DNA of 64,000 bases from positions 496,001 through 560,000 of the forward strand of contig JANQJU010000029.1 in the NCBI GenBank assembly GCA_028281495.1. The letters run 5' to 3'. The DNA comes from SAR324 cluster bacterium. Its GTDB lineage: Bacteria > SAR324 > NAC60-12. This document shows, one piece after another, positions 17,362-26,029 of this stretch (position 1 is its first letter; each line of letters begins with the position of its first letter). The translations under genes and the position numbers were made by a program. The notes under the pieces are model-generated. The model was not told the origin of the DNA. It worked only from the letters and a program-made list of their open reading frames with translations, and searched no databases.

Positions 17362-18516
17362 TTAATACAAAAACTCTACTACCACAATTTGGCTCTCGGC
17401 TCCAATACGAAGAGGAGGTCCCCAAAAGCCAGTACCATTGGAGACGATGAGTTCGGTATCAGAGCTTACGCGATAGACACCGGAAACATGATCAAAAACT
17501 CGCTTTACTATAAGGTTCAATGGAAAAATTTGCCCCTTATGCGTATGACCACAAAGAATCAGATCGACCTTTTTATCGACTGCTGGTTCGAAAGCCTTGG
17601 GTTGGTGCATCATCAATAAAGACGGCATCTGAGAATTCAGATCTAGTAGCGGCTTCTCAAGGTTAGACTCAAAATCTTGGTATTTTAGATGGTTTGCTGT
17701 GGGATCGTGTATCCCCATGATTTGTATCCCAGGCATCAGAACCAACCGTTCGTTTTGCAAGATGCGAATTCCAGCACTTCCCATTATTTGAATAAACTCG
17801 CGCACCCCATTATAGAAATCATGATTTCCAGTCACTCCAAATACTCCCAGTTTCGCTTGAAAACGAGACAGTTCACTTTTGAACGTTGCAAAGTATTCGG
17901 GGTCACCTTCCATGATATCACCTGTCATGACTATCAAGTCGGGTTCCAACGAGTTCACTCGATCAACAACTTTTCTGAGAAAATCATGTCCGAGATCATA
18001 ACCTAAATGGAGATCCGATAGGTGTACAATTTTCAGTGATTTTCCTTGCTGATATCGTGAAGTACGATCCACATGAAAGTGAACAAGCTTGGGAGTTCGG
18101 TATGCTTGAAACATCCCACCCACACAAGCGACTATTGTTATCAGCAATACTACATTTTCAAACTCGCGATCCGAAAGGCTGCCAATGCCTAACAACGAGG
18201 CCAAAAAATTACCCAAGTAGGTCACAGCAAGACTGACCAGGAAAAGGAACAGGAAACCGATCCATAAGTGACCGATACGATTTAATAAAAAACGAAAGGT
18301 GGGATGGCGAGTGCGAGGTTTTAGAATAGATTGGGAAACGGGATACCACAACGCCAACAGAACAATAAACGATTCCAATAAACGTCGTGGGATAGGAAGA
18401 GGGGCTAATATATGAATCAGGTAGAGGTGGGTCACGATATACAACAACAAGAACATGCAAAGCACCGAGCCGCCAATGAGCTTGGACAATGATTTGGACT
18501 TGATTGCAGTTTTCAT
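17362..18516 (-). CDS. Membrane-anchored metallophosphoesterase
   Basis: A calcineurin-like phosphoesterase behind a membrane domain. Residues 1-150 contain about four hydrophobic helices. The catalytic domain follows with the full metal-binding set: DLHLG, MTGDI, GNHDF, a histidine in MMHQPKAF, and CGHTHKGQ. This arrangement resembles the YkuE/YaeI group, some of which act on UDP-diacylglucosamine or lipid-linked substrates; the true substrate is unknown. The ATG at 18516 is used because an earlier TTG lies inside a perfect hairpin and has no ribosome site. The gene lies 49 bp after the dienelactone hydrolase gene. Confidence 0.87.
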   Translation of the reverse strand: MKTAIKSKSLSKLIGGSVLCMFLLLYIVTHLYLIHILAPLPIPRRLLESFIVLLALWYPVSQSILKPRTRHPTFRFLLNRIGHLWIGFLFLFLVSLAVTYLGNFLASLLGIGSLSDREFENVVLLITIVACVGGMFQAYRTPKLVHFHVDRTSRYQQGKSLKIVHLSDLHLGYDLGHDFLRKVVDRVNSLEPDLIVMTGDIMEGDPEYFATFKSELSRFQAKLGVFGVTGNHDFYNGVREFIQIMGSAGIRILQNERLVLMPGIQIMGIHDPTANHLKYQDFESNLEKPLLDLNSQMPSLLMMHQPKAFEPAVDKKVDLILCGHTHKGQIFPLNLIVKRVFDHVSGVYRVSSDTELIVSNGTGFWGPPLRIGAESQIVVVEFLY

Positions 18517-18529
18517 GAGGCACCTAAAC

Positions 18530-18556
18530 GCTACGGTCTTTTGCAAAGACCGTAGC
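18530..18556 (-). other. Perfect 12-bp hairpin between dienelactone hydrolase and phosphoesterase genes
   Basis: GCTACGGTCTTT and AAAGACCGTAGC flank a three-base loop. The hairpin starts 9 bp after the upstream stop codon and ends 13 bp before the downstream ATG. There is no U-run on either strand, so it is more likely an mRNA processing or attenuation structure, or a protein-binding palindrome, than a classical terminator. Confidence 0.7.
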
Positions 18557-18565
18557 AAGTGAAAT

Positions 18566-19246
18566 TTATAGGTTATTCTGCAGAAAGGGGATCATTTTAC
18601 TCCATGTGTCTTGTGCATGGGTCGCGTGATAAACTTCGGGGCGGGAATCGTTAAAAAAAGCATGATCGGCTTCAGGATAGGTGTGAAATTCAAGTTGCTT
18701 ACCTTCTGCTTGGAGATCACTTTCTAATTTTTGGACAACATCGGGTGGTACAAACCCGTCTTTCTCGGCAAAGAAACCGAGCACTGGTGCCTGTAAATTG
18801 GGAATATCGGGTTTCACGTTCGGATGGACACCGTAATAATCAACACAAGCGCCAACCTTGGAATTGGCACAGGCGGCATAGAGTGATAGTTGGCCACCCA
18901 AACAATAACCAACCGTACCAACTCGTTCTCCTGTGGTTGAATCAAGAGCCAGCAAATAATCAATGGCCCCCCGCATATCGACTTCCACCTGATCGATATT
19001 CAAAGCCATCATCAACCTTCCCGCTTCATCCGGGCTGGTGGTGGTGGTCCCATGGTAGAAATCGGGTGCGAGCGCCACAAACCCTTCTTTTGCAAAACGA
19101 TCTGCCACATCTTTAATATGGTCCACTAACCCCCACCATTCTTGGATCACAATCACTCCGGGGCCGGAACCTGATTCGGGAGTCACCAAATACCCGTTGG
19201 TCTTGCCACCATTGCCATTGGTTGGAAATTCGATTATCTCGCCCAT
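18566..19246 (-). CDS. Dienelactone hydrolase family protein
   Basis: A cytosolic alpha/beta hydrolase of 226 residues. The catalytic triad of the family is visible: the Cys nucleophile in GYCLGG (about residue 124), Asp in EKDGFVPP and His in EADHAFFND. The conserved WWGLVDHIKDVADRFAKEG stretch near residues 37-55 is also typical. Family members hydrolyse dienelactones in chlorocatechol breakdown, but many relatives act on other small esters or lactones, and no catechol pathway is present here. A good AGGAGGG ribosome site lies upstream of the ATG. The gene leads into the phosphoesterase gene across the hairpin. Confidence 0.9.
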   Translation of the reverse strand: MGEIIEFPTNGNGGKTNGYLVTPESGSGPGVIVIQEWWGLVDHIKDVADRFAKEGFVALAPDFYHGTTTTSPDEAGRLMMALNIDQVEVDMRGAIDYLLALDSTTGERVGTVGYCLGGQLSLYAACANSKVGACVDYYGVHPNVKPDIPNLQAPVLGFFAEKDGFVPPDVVQKLESDLQAEGKQLEFHTYPEADHAFFNDSRPEVYHATHAQDTWSKMIPFLQNNL

Positions 19247-19284
19247 TATGCCCTCCTATTTGGTACTGTCTTTGTTAGTTCATA

Positions 19285-21384
19285 TTATTCGACAGTGAGA
19301 TTTTCTACCTTTGTCACTGATCGATCTTTATTACCCTTCAAGTGTTCGATGTAGTCTTCAAGTATTAGGATACTTTCTTCTAAATAAAAATCTTTTCCAT
19401 CAAAGTTATTGGGCTCTGATATTTCCTCCTCAGAATCCATTCCTTCAGCAGCTTCATCTTTATTGGAGGCCTCTGCAATTTGTTGGGCAATTTCCTCTTG
19501 GCGTTTTTGCTTGCGCTCTTCATTGCGGCGATGGTCATCTTGTAGTTCAGAGATGGAAGTAAACTCACGAGGTTTTATCTTTTCGACATATTCGTCTAGG
19601 TCACGTTTGATTTTCTGAAAATCCTCATGTTCCATCACCCTCTTTTCAGACGCCTTTCTGAGCTTCGGAAGGTAATTTGGAATGTCCTTGTCTTGACGAT
19701 AGTTTCTCGGTTCAATCTTTTGCCAGGGCAACGCATTTTCTAAAAATGCTTCCCCAACTTCGCTCACATTATTTAATGAAGGTAAAACAATATCGGGTTC
19801 AACTCCTTTATTTTGAGTGGATCCACCAGCGACGCGATAGAACTGAGCGATCGTGACTTTCAAGGCTCCTAATTGTCCTGGCAAGGTATCAATATGCTGA
19901 ACGGTACCTTTTCCAAAAGTGGTCTCGTCTCCCACCAAAATAGCCCTACCATAATCTTGTAATGCTCCAGCTAAAATTTCCGATGCGGAAGCGCTGTAGC
20001 GATTCAACATAATGAGCAGGGGTCCCTTATACACGACATCCTGTCGACTGCGTTTCACTTCAACGTCTCGTCCTGAATTTCGAATCACAACAATCGGTTT
20101 TCTCCCAATGAACAATCCTGCCATATTGATCGCTTCGTCTAATCCTCCGCCTCCGTTATTGCGTAAATCTAAAACGACTCCATTGACTTTTTCCTCGTTG
20201 AAATTTTCTAAAATTTTCCTCACATCTCGATAGGCGCTTTTGTAATTAGAAGGATCTCGACGACGCCCTTCAAAATCGGTGTAAAAGGAGGGCAATCGAA
20301 TAAATCCGATCTTATTCTCACGCGGAGCGTTAAACCTTTCATCCTGTTCGAGAGTATCCGTCTTCAGTATTACCGACTTGGCTTCCCCTTCTTTGAGCAC
20401 AATCCTATCTCTCTCGATTGCTATTGTGAGGATTGTATCGCCATCCTTGGTTTTACGCATCACCCGAAGACGAACTATCGTCCCTCTTTTGCCGCGAATT
20501 TGCTGAACGACATCATTCAGACGTTGATCGATAACATTTTCAAACGGTTTCTCTCCTTGAGCGACTCCAATGATGCGATCCCCCACTTTGAGACTCCCTT
20601 CTCGCTTGGCAGCACCACCAGGAACGATAGAATTCACAACCGTGTACCCATCTTCCCAACGTAGAACAGCCCCAATACCTTCCAACGATAAGCGAATGTT
20701 GATATCGAAATTCTTCTTGTCAGGAGGAGCCATGTAAGTGGAATGTGGATCGTAGGCGCTAGCCAATGAAGTCAGATATGTCGAAACGACTTCATTATCG
20801 TCATATTGAGAAAAATTCTTCCATGAGGAACGAATCTGTCTCACCAGTCGGTCTTTTGCCTCCTTAACTGAGCTTTCCCCTAACGTCAGCGCCAATAAGT
20901 CAAATTTGAATCGCAAGCGCCATAATTGCTTAGCATCCTCCAAATTTTCAGGATATGGAGCCTCTTTTCGATCAATCATCCAAGATCCGTCTTTACTGAA
21001 ATCGAAATCTTCATTGGCCAATTCTTCTAAGTATTCCAATCTTTGCGATAGTCGTGTTTTAAATCGTGTGAAGATATGTAACGCCAATTGAACATTCCCT
21101 CGTCGTAGTAAGTCGTCGATACGGTTTTCATATTTGTTGAATTCTTCGACATCCGATTTCAAAAAATAAATATGTTGGGGATCGAATCGATTCACAAAAT
21201 TGGTCAGCGTTTTCCGTGAGATCGAGTCGTCAAGGGGTTGTAGTGAATAGTGCATACTCACCAGGCGATTGACAATCATTATCACGTTTCGTCCGGTCAG
21301 TGGTGCTTGTTGGGCCTGGATTAGGAAGGATTCTCCGATGAATAGGAAAGAAATGAAGAATGCGGTCAGGAGTTTTATTTTCAT
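19285..21384 (-). CDS. prc: Periplasmic C-terminal processing protease (tail-specific, S41)
   Basis: A periplasmic serine protease of about 699 residues that trims or degrades proteins from their C-termini. The signal peptide is at residues 1-26 (MKIKLLTAFFISFLFIG). A long N-terminal helical region is followed by a PDZ domain (about 225-320, with LEGIGAVL and VGDRIIGV) and the S41 core, where the catalytic Ser lies in RYSASASEI and the Lys in FGKGTVQHI. A charged helical C-terminal region follows, as in the long Prc/Tsp form. The ATG at 21384 is preferred over a TTG five codons upstream; neither has a strong ribosome site. Confidence 0.92.
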   Translation of the reverse strand: MKIKLLTAFFISFLFIGESFLIQAQQAPLTGRNVIMIVNRLVSMHYSLQPLDDSISRKTLTNFVNRFDPQHIYFLKSDVEEFNKYENRIDDLLRRGNVQLALHIFTRFKTRLSQRLEYLEELANEDFDFSKDGSWMIDRKEAPYPENLEDAKQLWRLRFKFDLLALTLGESSVKEAKDRLVRQIRSSWKNFSQYDDNEVVSTYLTSLASAYDPHSTYMAPPDKKNFDINIRLSLEGIGAVLRWEDGYTVVNSIVPGGAAKREGSLKVGDRIIGVAQGEKPFENVIDQRLNDVVQQIRGKRGTIVRLRVMRKTKDGDTILTIAIERDRIVLKEGEAKSVILKTDTLEQDERFNAPRENKIGFIRLPSFYTDFEGRRRDPSNYKSAYRDVRKILENFNEEKVNGVVLDLRNNGGGGLDEAINMAGLFIGRKPIVVIRNSGRDVEVKRSRQDVVYKGPLLIMLNRYSASASEILAGALQDYGRAILVGDETTFGKGTVQHIDTLPGQLGALKVTIAQFYRVAGGSTQNKGVEPDIVLPSLNNVSEVGEAFLENALPWQKIEPRNYRQDKDIPNYLPKLRKASEKRVMEHEDFQKIKRDLDEYVEKIKPREFTSISELQDDHRRNEERKQKRQEEIAQQIAEASNKDEAAEGMDSEEEISEPNNFDGKDFYLEESILILEDYIEHLKGNKDRSVTKVENLTVE

Positions 21385-21537
21385 ATCAACTACCGGCAAG
21401 AGGTGAGAAACAACTGCAAGCGCAGGGATGGAAAATCACGTACACAGCGATATAAAAAACTTATCACACTTTTTCGGGTTAAAGGGAATCTAATTGTCGC
21501 AAGTTCCTCAACTTACGAACGGATCCAAAGGAATGCA

Positions 21538-23556
21538 TCATTCGTAGAAGATCTCAACGTTCTCTAGATAATCGACAAATGCATGCACCCATTTTTGAAC
21601 TTCTCCCATATCCATACTTTTTGACGATCTCTGTAGTGCAGCACCGATTTCAGTGATAGCGGCAAAACCGTAAGCCCCACCGGAACCCCGCAAGCTATGT
21701 CCAATTCTATGGACTTCATTAAAGTCTCTTTTTTTGACAGCTTCTTGCAACGCACGCACATCCTGTTGCTTCTTTTCTAAATAATAGGGGACCACTTCTT
21801 TGAGTTTGGTAGGAATATAAGCGGCGTGTTGTTGTATGTGTTCTGGATGGCCAGCTTTATCGATTTTGCCTGAACAAAACCGGCTTAAAACAGAAAGTAA
21901 CGTCGGCTCATTGATCGGTTTAAGAAGGTGCATCGTGCATCCAGCGGCAAAGCTCTGCGAAGCTTCCGTACTAACCGAGTGAGCAGTCAATGCAACAATT
22001 GGAACCGATTTGGAGCATTCTTGTTCACGCTCCCACGTCCTAATAGCACGTGTGGCCTCATACCCATCCATATAGGGCATCTGGATATCCATCAGCACCA
22101 CGTCGTACTCATGAGATTGGAACAACTGAACCGCTTTTTTGCCGTCCATCGCTATATCCAGTTGATATGGTTGACCTTTCAAATAGATTTGGATGAGTGT
22201 GGTGTTATCGATGTTGTCTTCAGCAAGCAAAACACGGTAGGGCTTTTTTTGGGGGGTAAATATATCCTTATTTTTGTTCATAAGCGTCTCTCCCCCCTGA
22301 ACATATCGACGTGATTCCTTAAGTAATCGGAACGGAATATTGCAGTAAAATGAGCTACCTTGCCTCTCATGACTTTCTACCCGAAGTTCCCCACCCAAAA
22401 ACTGAACAATTCGCTTTGCCACTGTTAATCCCAACCCAGCCCCTTCATGCTTTTTAGTAGTGGATGGATCAATCTGGGTGAAAGGTTCAAAAATGACCTC
22501 CAGTTGCTCAGGAGTCATCCCAATTCCCGTATCAATAATCTTAAAACATATGGGATAGTCATGAGCCGTCATCCCTGTAGACGCAGGAGAAACCTGGAAA
22601 ACGACCTTACCGGCTTTCGTGAATTTTACAGCGTTATCAAGTACATTGACTAGTATTTGATGAGTATGCGCAGGATCTCCCACTAGTTCAACAAAAGTGC
22701 CGGACGCTACAGAGGTTTCAAACGCGAGACCTTTCTCCAGGGCTTTCTTTGAGAAAACACTAGTGAGTCGTTGAATCAGCTCTTCCAAATCAAAGTACGT
22801 CTGTTCCACTGGAGAATGCTTGTTATCCAAATATGAAATTTCTTGTACTTGATTCACTAAACCTAGTAGGTGTTCCTCCCATTTCTTGCTCATTTGGACA
22901 TATTCTTTCAGTTCATCCTCAAGATCGCTCTCCATCAACAGATTGGTCATGCCAAGAATGATATTCAGAGGGGTTCTAATTTCATGAGTCATCAACGTTA
23001 AAAAATCATTTTTTGTTTTTGTGGCTGCTTCTGCTGTATTTTTTGCAATTTCCAACGCTTTTAAGGTGGATTGAAGTTCTTTAAGGTTCTCTTCATAGAG
23101 CTGCGCCTTCATCGTGGTTTTCTTGAGTTTATCCACCAGAATGAAGGTAAAGATTTTGTAAACGATTTGGGGGTTTTCGTTGAGTTGAGCAGAAATATCG
23201 GGGAGGAAGATGGTTTCCACAACATCGTCGTCAGCTGTGACTGTTGCCGAACATAGCGTCTGTTTGATCAGGCTCATTTCTCCCACAATGTCGCCCGATC
23301 TCCGGAGGGTATAAATGTATTGGCCTTCACTATAAATCGATAAAGCTCCTTTCATTAGAAGATAAAGATGTTCGTTCGGAGTACCTTCCTGTAGTACGAC
23401 ATCTCCCTTGTAGAAGCGCTTGAGGGTCGCCATGCTTGCAATTTCCGTCAGAAATTCGTGCTCTACGTTAGCAAACAAACGGGTTTCTTCTAGAAATTGA
23501 ATAATCGCTGTGTTGTCTTGTAGCAGCGATTCGTCAATAGGATCGTTATCAAGCAT
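21538..23556 (-). CDS. Hybrid histidine kinase with cNMP-binding fold, receiver and Hpt
   Basis: A soluble phosphorelay protein of 672 residues. Order: cNMP-binding/CAP-type beta-roll (about 15-130), linker helix, HisKA with His191 in MTHEIRTPLN, HATPase (about 300-415, with DTGIGM and GAGLGL), receiver (about 440-565, LLAEDN and LMDIQMP) and C-terminal Hpt (about 585-672, His in GHSLRGSGG). In the cyclic-nucleotide cassette the usual Arg-Thr/Ser-Ala is changed to Leu-Cys-Ser-Ala (near 101-104), so the phosphate-binding arginine is missing and true cAMP binding is doubtful. All later phosphorelay residues look intact. The gene stands alone on the minus strand. Confidence 0.92.
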   Translation of the reverse strand: MLDNDPIDESLLQDNTAIIQFLEETRLFANVEHEFLTEIASMATLKRFYKGDVVLQEGTPNEHLYLLMKGALSIYSEGQYIYTLRRSGDIVGEMSLIKQTLCSATVTADDDVVETIFLPDISAQLNENPQIVYKIFTFILVDKLKKTTMKAQLYEENLKELQSTLKALEIAKNTAEAATKTKNDFLTLMTHEIRTPLNIILGMTNLLMESDLEDELKEYVQMSKKWEEHLLGLVNQVQEISYLDNKHSPVEQTYFDLEELIQRLTSVFSKKALEKGLAFETSVASGTFVELVGDPAHTHQILVNVLDNAVKFTKAGKVVFQVSPASTGMTAHDYPICFKIIDTGIGMTPEQLEVIFEPFTQIDPSTTKKHEGAGLGLTVAKRIVQFLGGELRVESHERQGSSFYCNIPFRLLKESRRYVQGGETLMNKNKDIFTPQKKPYRVLLAEDNIDNTTLIQIYLKGQPYQLDIAMDGKKAVQLFQSHEYDVVLMDIQMPYMDGYEATRAIRTWEREQECSKSVPIVALTAHSVSTEASQSFAAGCTMHLLKPINEPTLLSVLSRFCSGKIDKAGHPEHIQQHAAYIPTKLKEVVPYYLEKKQQDVRALQEAVKKRDFNEVHRIGHSLRGSGGAYGFAAITEIGAALQRSSKSMDMGEVQKWVHAFVDYLENVEIFYE

Positions 23557-23749
23557 TTTCCCCCAAGAATGCTGTTGTCAAAATCCAGCACAACCGTCTC
23601 AAGCAGCTTAACATACTCCAAACTTGGATTCCAATGGCAGAACGCAACCCACCGTTACGCTAAAACTTGGTGCCATCCCCTTGATGTTTTTAAACAAGTA
23701 TTATCGGAGAAGAAACTGCCCGCGAAGTGTCATTCGGCAAACACATCTA

Positions 23750-24385
23750 CTAATAGACGTACACGGAAATCGGAGAAGATAACAATGCACCGTAAGAAAT
23801 AACCGGTGAAATGACATAAGTCGAAATTAGAAAAAAGATCGCAATTCCAACCACTGGCGAAAGATCTACTTTTGTGCGCGGAAGATATTTTTGAATTGGA
23901 GTAATCAGAGGATCCGCAAGTGTATATGCCACTTGAACAATCGGATTGTGTGTTGAAGGGCTGACTAAGGTAAGAATAAACCAAATTGCGAGAATCAGGA
24001 TGAAAAACCAGAGTATGTGAGACACAACGATTCCAGTGCCTTGCAAGAGATGCCCCGACAACTGGGTAATCAAAGAGGAACCTTCTGGAATTCTATCGTG
24101 CAAAGCCAGGTTGAGAGATCGAAGGGTCGCAGGTACAACAACCTGTGCAAAAATCACAACCAGAAGAGATACATAAGCGCTATAAAATTTGAGACTAACC
24201 GGTAGCCATTGGTAACACCACCCCCACAATGGGCGAGTGATTCGATTGATCCAATACACCACCGGATTTCTTGGATCCGGTCCCACCCAAGTAAGGAGAA
24301 TCGCGATTATCACGATCCATTTGTAGACAAACAACCCAAAGGAAGAAAACTGAGCCAAAAATTCTATAACTGCGGGAGTAGACAT
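23750..24385 (-). CDS. YggT family membrane protein with two YGGT repeats
   Basis: A 211-residue inner-membrane protein with about four to five hydrophobic helices. The YGGT motif occurs twice: WVGPDPRNPVVYWINRITRP in the first half and SPSTHNPIVQVAYTLADPL in the second, each followed by a Pro-rich amphipathic turn. Family members are linked to membrane stress, osmotic tolerance and cell division or photosystem organisation in different phyla; no reaction is known. It lies 7 bp after the iron-sulfur carrier gene and is probably the last gene of that transcript. The 193 bp between it and the kinase start at 23556 hold nothing I can identify. Confidence 0.87.
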   Translation of the reverse strand: MSTPAVIEFLAQFSSFGLFVYKWIVIIAILLTWVGPDPRNPVVYWINRITRPLWGWCYQWLPVSLKFYSAYVSLLVVIFAQVVVPATLRSLNLALHDRIPEGSSLITQLSGHLLQGTGIVVSHILWFFILILAIWFILTLVSPSTHNPIVQVAYTLADPLITPIQKYLPRTKVDLSPVVGIAIFFLISTYVISPVISYGALLSSPISVYVY

Positions 24386-24392
24386 ATCTGAA

Positions 24393-24779
24393 CTATAAAT
24401 CCTTCACTGCTGTGAACGATTCTCCACAGCCACATTGTTTACCATTAAGCATTTGTCGAAAAATGAAGCCTTGCTCTACCATATTGTCATTTGTGTAGTC
24501 AATTTCGACTGACCCCAAAATATTGGTAAGGCACGTATGGTCCACTACGATATTCACACCATATGAATCGAACTTCAAATCATTAGGCCTAACATCCTGT
24601 TCTGAATTGTAATCCAATTCGTATTTATAGCCAGAACAACCGCCTGGATTCGCACCAACACGTAAAAACGATTCGTCCAAAGTTTTTCCTTCAGCTTCAC
24701 AAGATTCCTTAAACACTTGTGCCGCTTTTTCTGTCAATCGGACGTACGGTTCATCCCCATGACTCCAATTTGTGGACAT
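24393..24779 (-). CDS. A-type iron-sulfur cluster carrier (IscA/ErpA/HesB family)
   Basis: This protein receives and hands on Fe-S clusters during cofactor assembly. The three ligand cysteines are present: Cys48 in NPGGCSGYKY, and Cys116 and Cys118 in KQCGCGES. The total length of 128 residues is typical with a short N-terminal extension. A strong AAGGAGGATCT ribosome site precedes the ATG. It sits between the glutaredoxin-rhodanese gene (39 bp upstream) and yggT, in a small iron-sulfur operon. I cannot separate ErpA from IscA or SufA by eye, so no symbol is given. Confidence 0.92.
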   Translation of the reverse strand: MSTNWSHGDEPYVRLTEKAAQVFKESCEAEGKTLDESFLRVGANPGGCSGYKYELDYNSEQDVRPNDLKFDSYGVNIVVDHTCLTNILGSVEIDYTNDNMVEQGFIFRQMLNGKQCGCGESFTAVKDL

Positions 24780-24818
24780 AGATCCTCCTTATACAATATC
24801 AAAAAATAACATCCTGTC

Positions 24819-25538
24819 TCAGTATCGAGGAAGCTCGGGATCGGTAGTAACAGCCCACTTATCAATCCCCCCTTCGATATTCGATACATCTTGAAAACCT
24901 TGGGAAGTGAAAAAACGTGCGGCATCAAAACTCCTCATTCCGTGGTGACAAAGTAGCATGATAGGGGTATTGCGATCCCATGATGACAACATTTCATCCA
25001 CTAACTCTTGGTCAATCAATTGGGCACCCTCGATGCGGACAATCTCCCACTCTTCTGGACTCCGAACGTCAATCAATCGTACTTCAGGAGCCGATTTTAA
25101 TTGTTCCGCAGCCTCTTCTGGCGTGAGCGTTTTGACTTGGGCCGGGGGGGGTGGGGGGGAAAACTCTTTGTCGGGATATGCTGTTTGTAACACTTCCAAT
25201 AATTCACCACTTTCTGAGAGTTCGGTAATAATATCGCAGCCACCAATAAATTCTTTGTTGACGTAAAGCTGAGGAATAGTCGGCCAATTGGAAAAGGATT
25301 TCACGCCTTCTCGAACGCTATTATCAGAAAGTACATTGAACGACTCAAAGGGAACCCCCCAAGAGCGCAGAATCTGTGTCACTTTTGCTGAAAAACCACA
25401 TTGCGGCATATCCGGAGTCCCTTTCATGAAAAGAAAGACAGGACTACTGTCCACTAAAGATTGAATATGTGCATGAGGATCAGCAGCATTTGCTTGTGTT
25501 GTGGTTGAGTTTTCTGAAGATACGACCTTGAACTTCAT
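24819..25538 (-). CDS. Monothiol glutaredoxin-rhodanese fusion
   Basis: A two-domain cytosolic protein of 239 residues. The first domain (about 20-120) is a CGFS-type monothiol glutaredoxin of the Grx4/GrxD group, with CGFS at 47-50, the glutathione-binding WPTIPQLYV and GGCDI near 99-103. A Pro-rich linker (five prolines, encoded by a G8-T-G7 tract) leads to a rhodanese domain (about 137-235), whose active-site Cys197 lies in CHHGMRS. Grx4-type proteins bind and transfer [2Fe-2S] clusters; rhodaneses carry sulfane sulfur. Their fusion upstream of an A-type carrier suggests a joint role in Fe-S assembly or repair. Confidence 0.93.
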   Translation of the reverse strand: MKFKVVSSENSTTTQANAADPHAHIQSLVDSSPVFLFMKGTPDMPQCGFSAKVTQILRSWGVPFESFNVLSDNSVREGVKSFSNWPTIPQLYVNKEFIGGCDIITELSESGELLEVLQTAYPDKEFSPPPPPAQVKTLTPEEAAEQLKSAPEVRLIDVRSPEEWEIVRIEGAQLIDQELVDEMLSSWDRNTPIMLLCHHGMRSFDAARFFTSQGFQDVSNIEGGIDKWAVTTDPELPRY

Positions 25539-25578
25539 GGGGGTTCCTTTCTGAGAGGGAGCTTCTTATTATTGAATT

Positions 25579-25818
25579 TTATGGTTGATCGCCGTCATCA
25601 CCTATGGCTTCTACCGGGCATGCATCCATCGCTTCCAAACACAGTGCTTCTTCTTCCTGAGTTTCTGGCTGCTTATACACGTAATCATGACCTTCTTCGA
25701 AGTTGACTGCAAAATTATCTGAAGCAATTTCAGAACAGAGACTGCAATCAATACACTCTTCATCGACATAAAATTTACCAGGCACATTACCAGGTAATAT
25801 CAAATTTTTATCTGCCAT
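25579..25818 (-). CDS. Small ferredoxin (single-cluster type)
   Basis: A 79-residue electron carrier. The cluster-binding pattern is C22-x2-C25-x2-C28 with the distal Cys67 followed by Pro, which fits a single 4Fe-4S (or 3Fe-4S) cluster; Cys60 is extra. The sequence is very acidic, as usual. The ATG at 25818 is preferred to a GTG 12 codons upstream, because the extension is hydrophobic and atypical for ferredoxins. It is the first gene of the minus-strand group ferredoxin, glutaredoxin-rhodanese, A-type carrier, YggT, with a 40-bp gap to the next gene. Confidence 0.88.
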   Translation of the reverse strand: MADKNLILPGNVPGKFYVDEECIDCSLCSEIASDNFAVNFEEGHDYVYKQPETQEEEALCLEAMDACPVEAIGDDGDQP

Positions 25819-26029
25819 AAGAATTGTTACAATTAGAGATTCAGAAAATAGCACTATATTAGTCCTAATTCAAGATAGGAATACTCTAAGACCTCCTAGA
25901 AGTCAATCTTTTGGCGCTTGCGCTAAGTTTAAGAAGTAGCATAAACAGGTGTAAGTTTTGAAAAGGTATGCCGACTCTCCGATGATTTTTTAACCGCCCA
26001 TATAATAACAAATTTGGAAAGGACCACCC

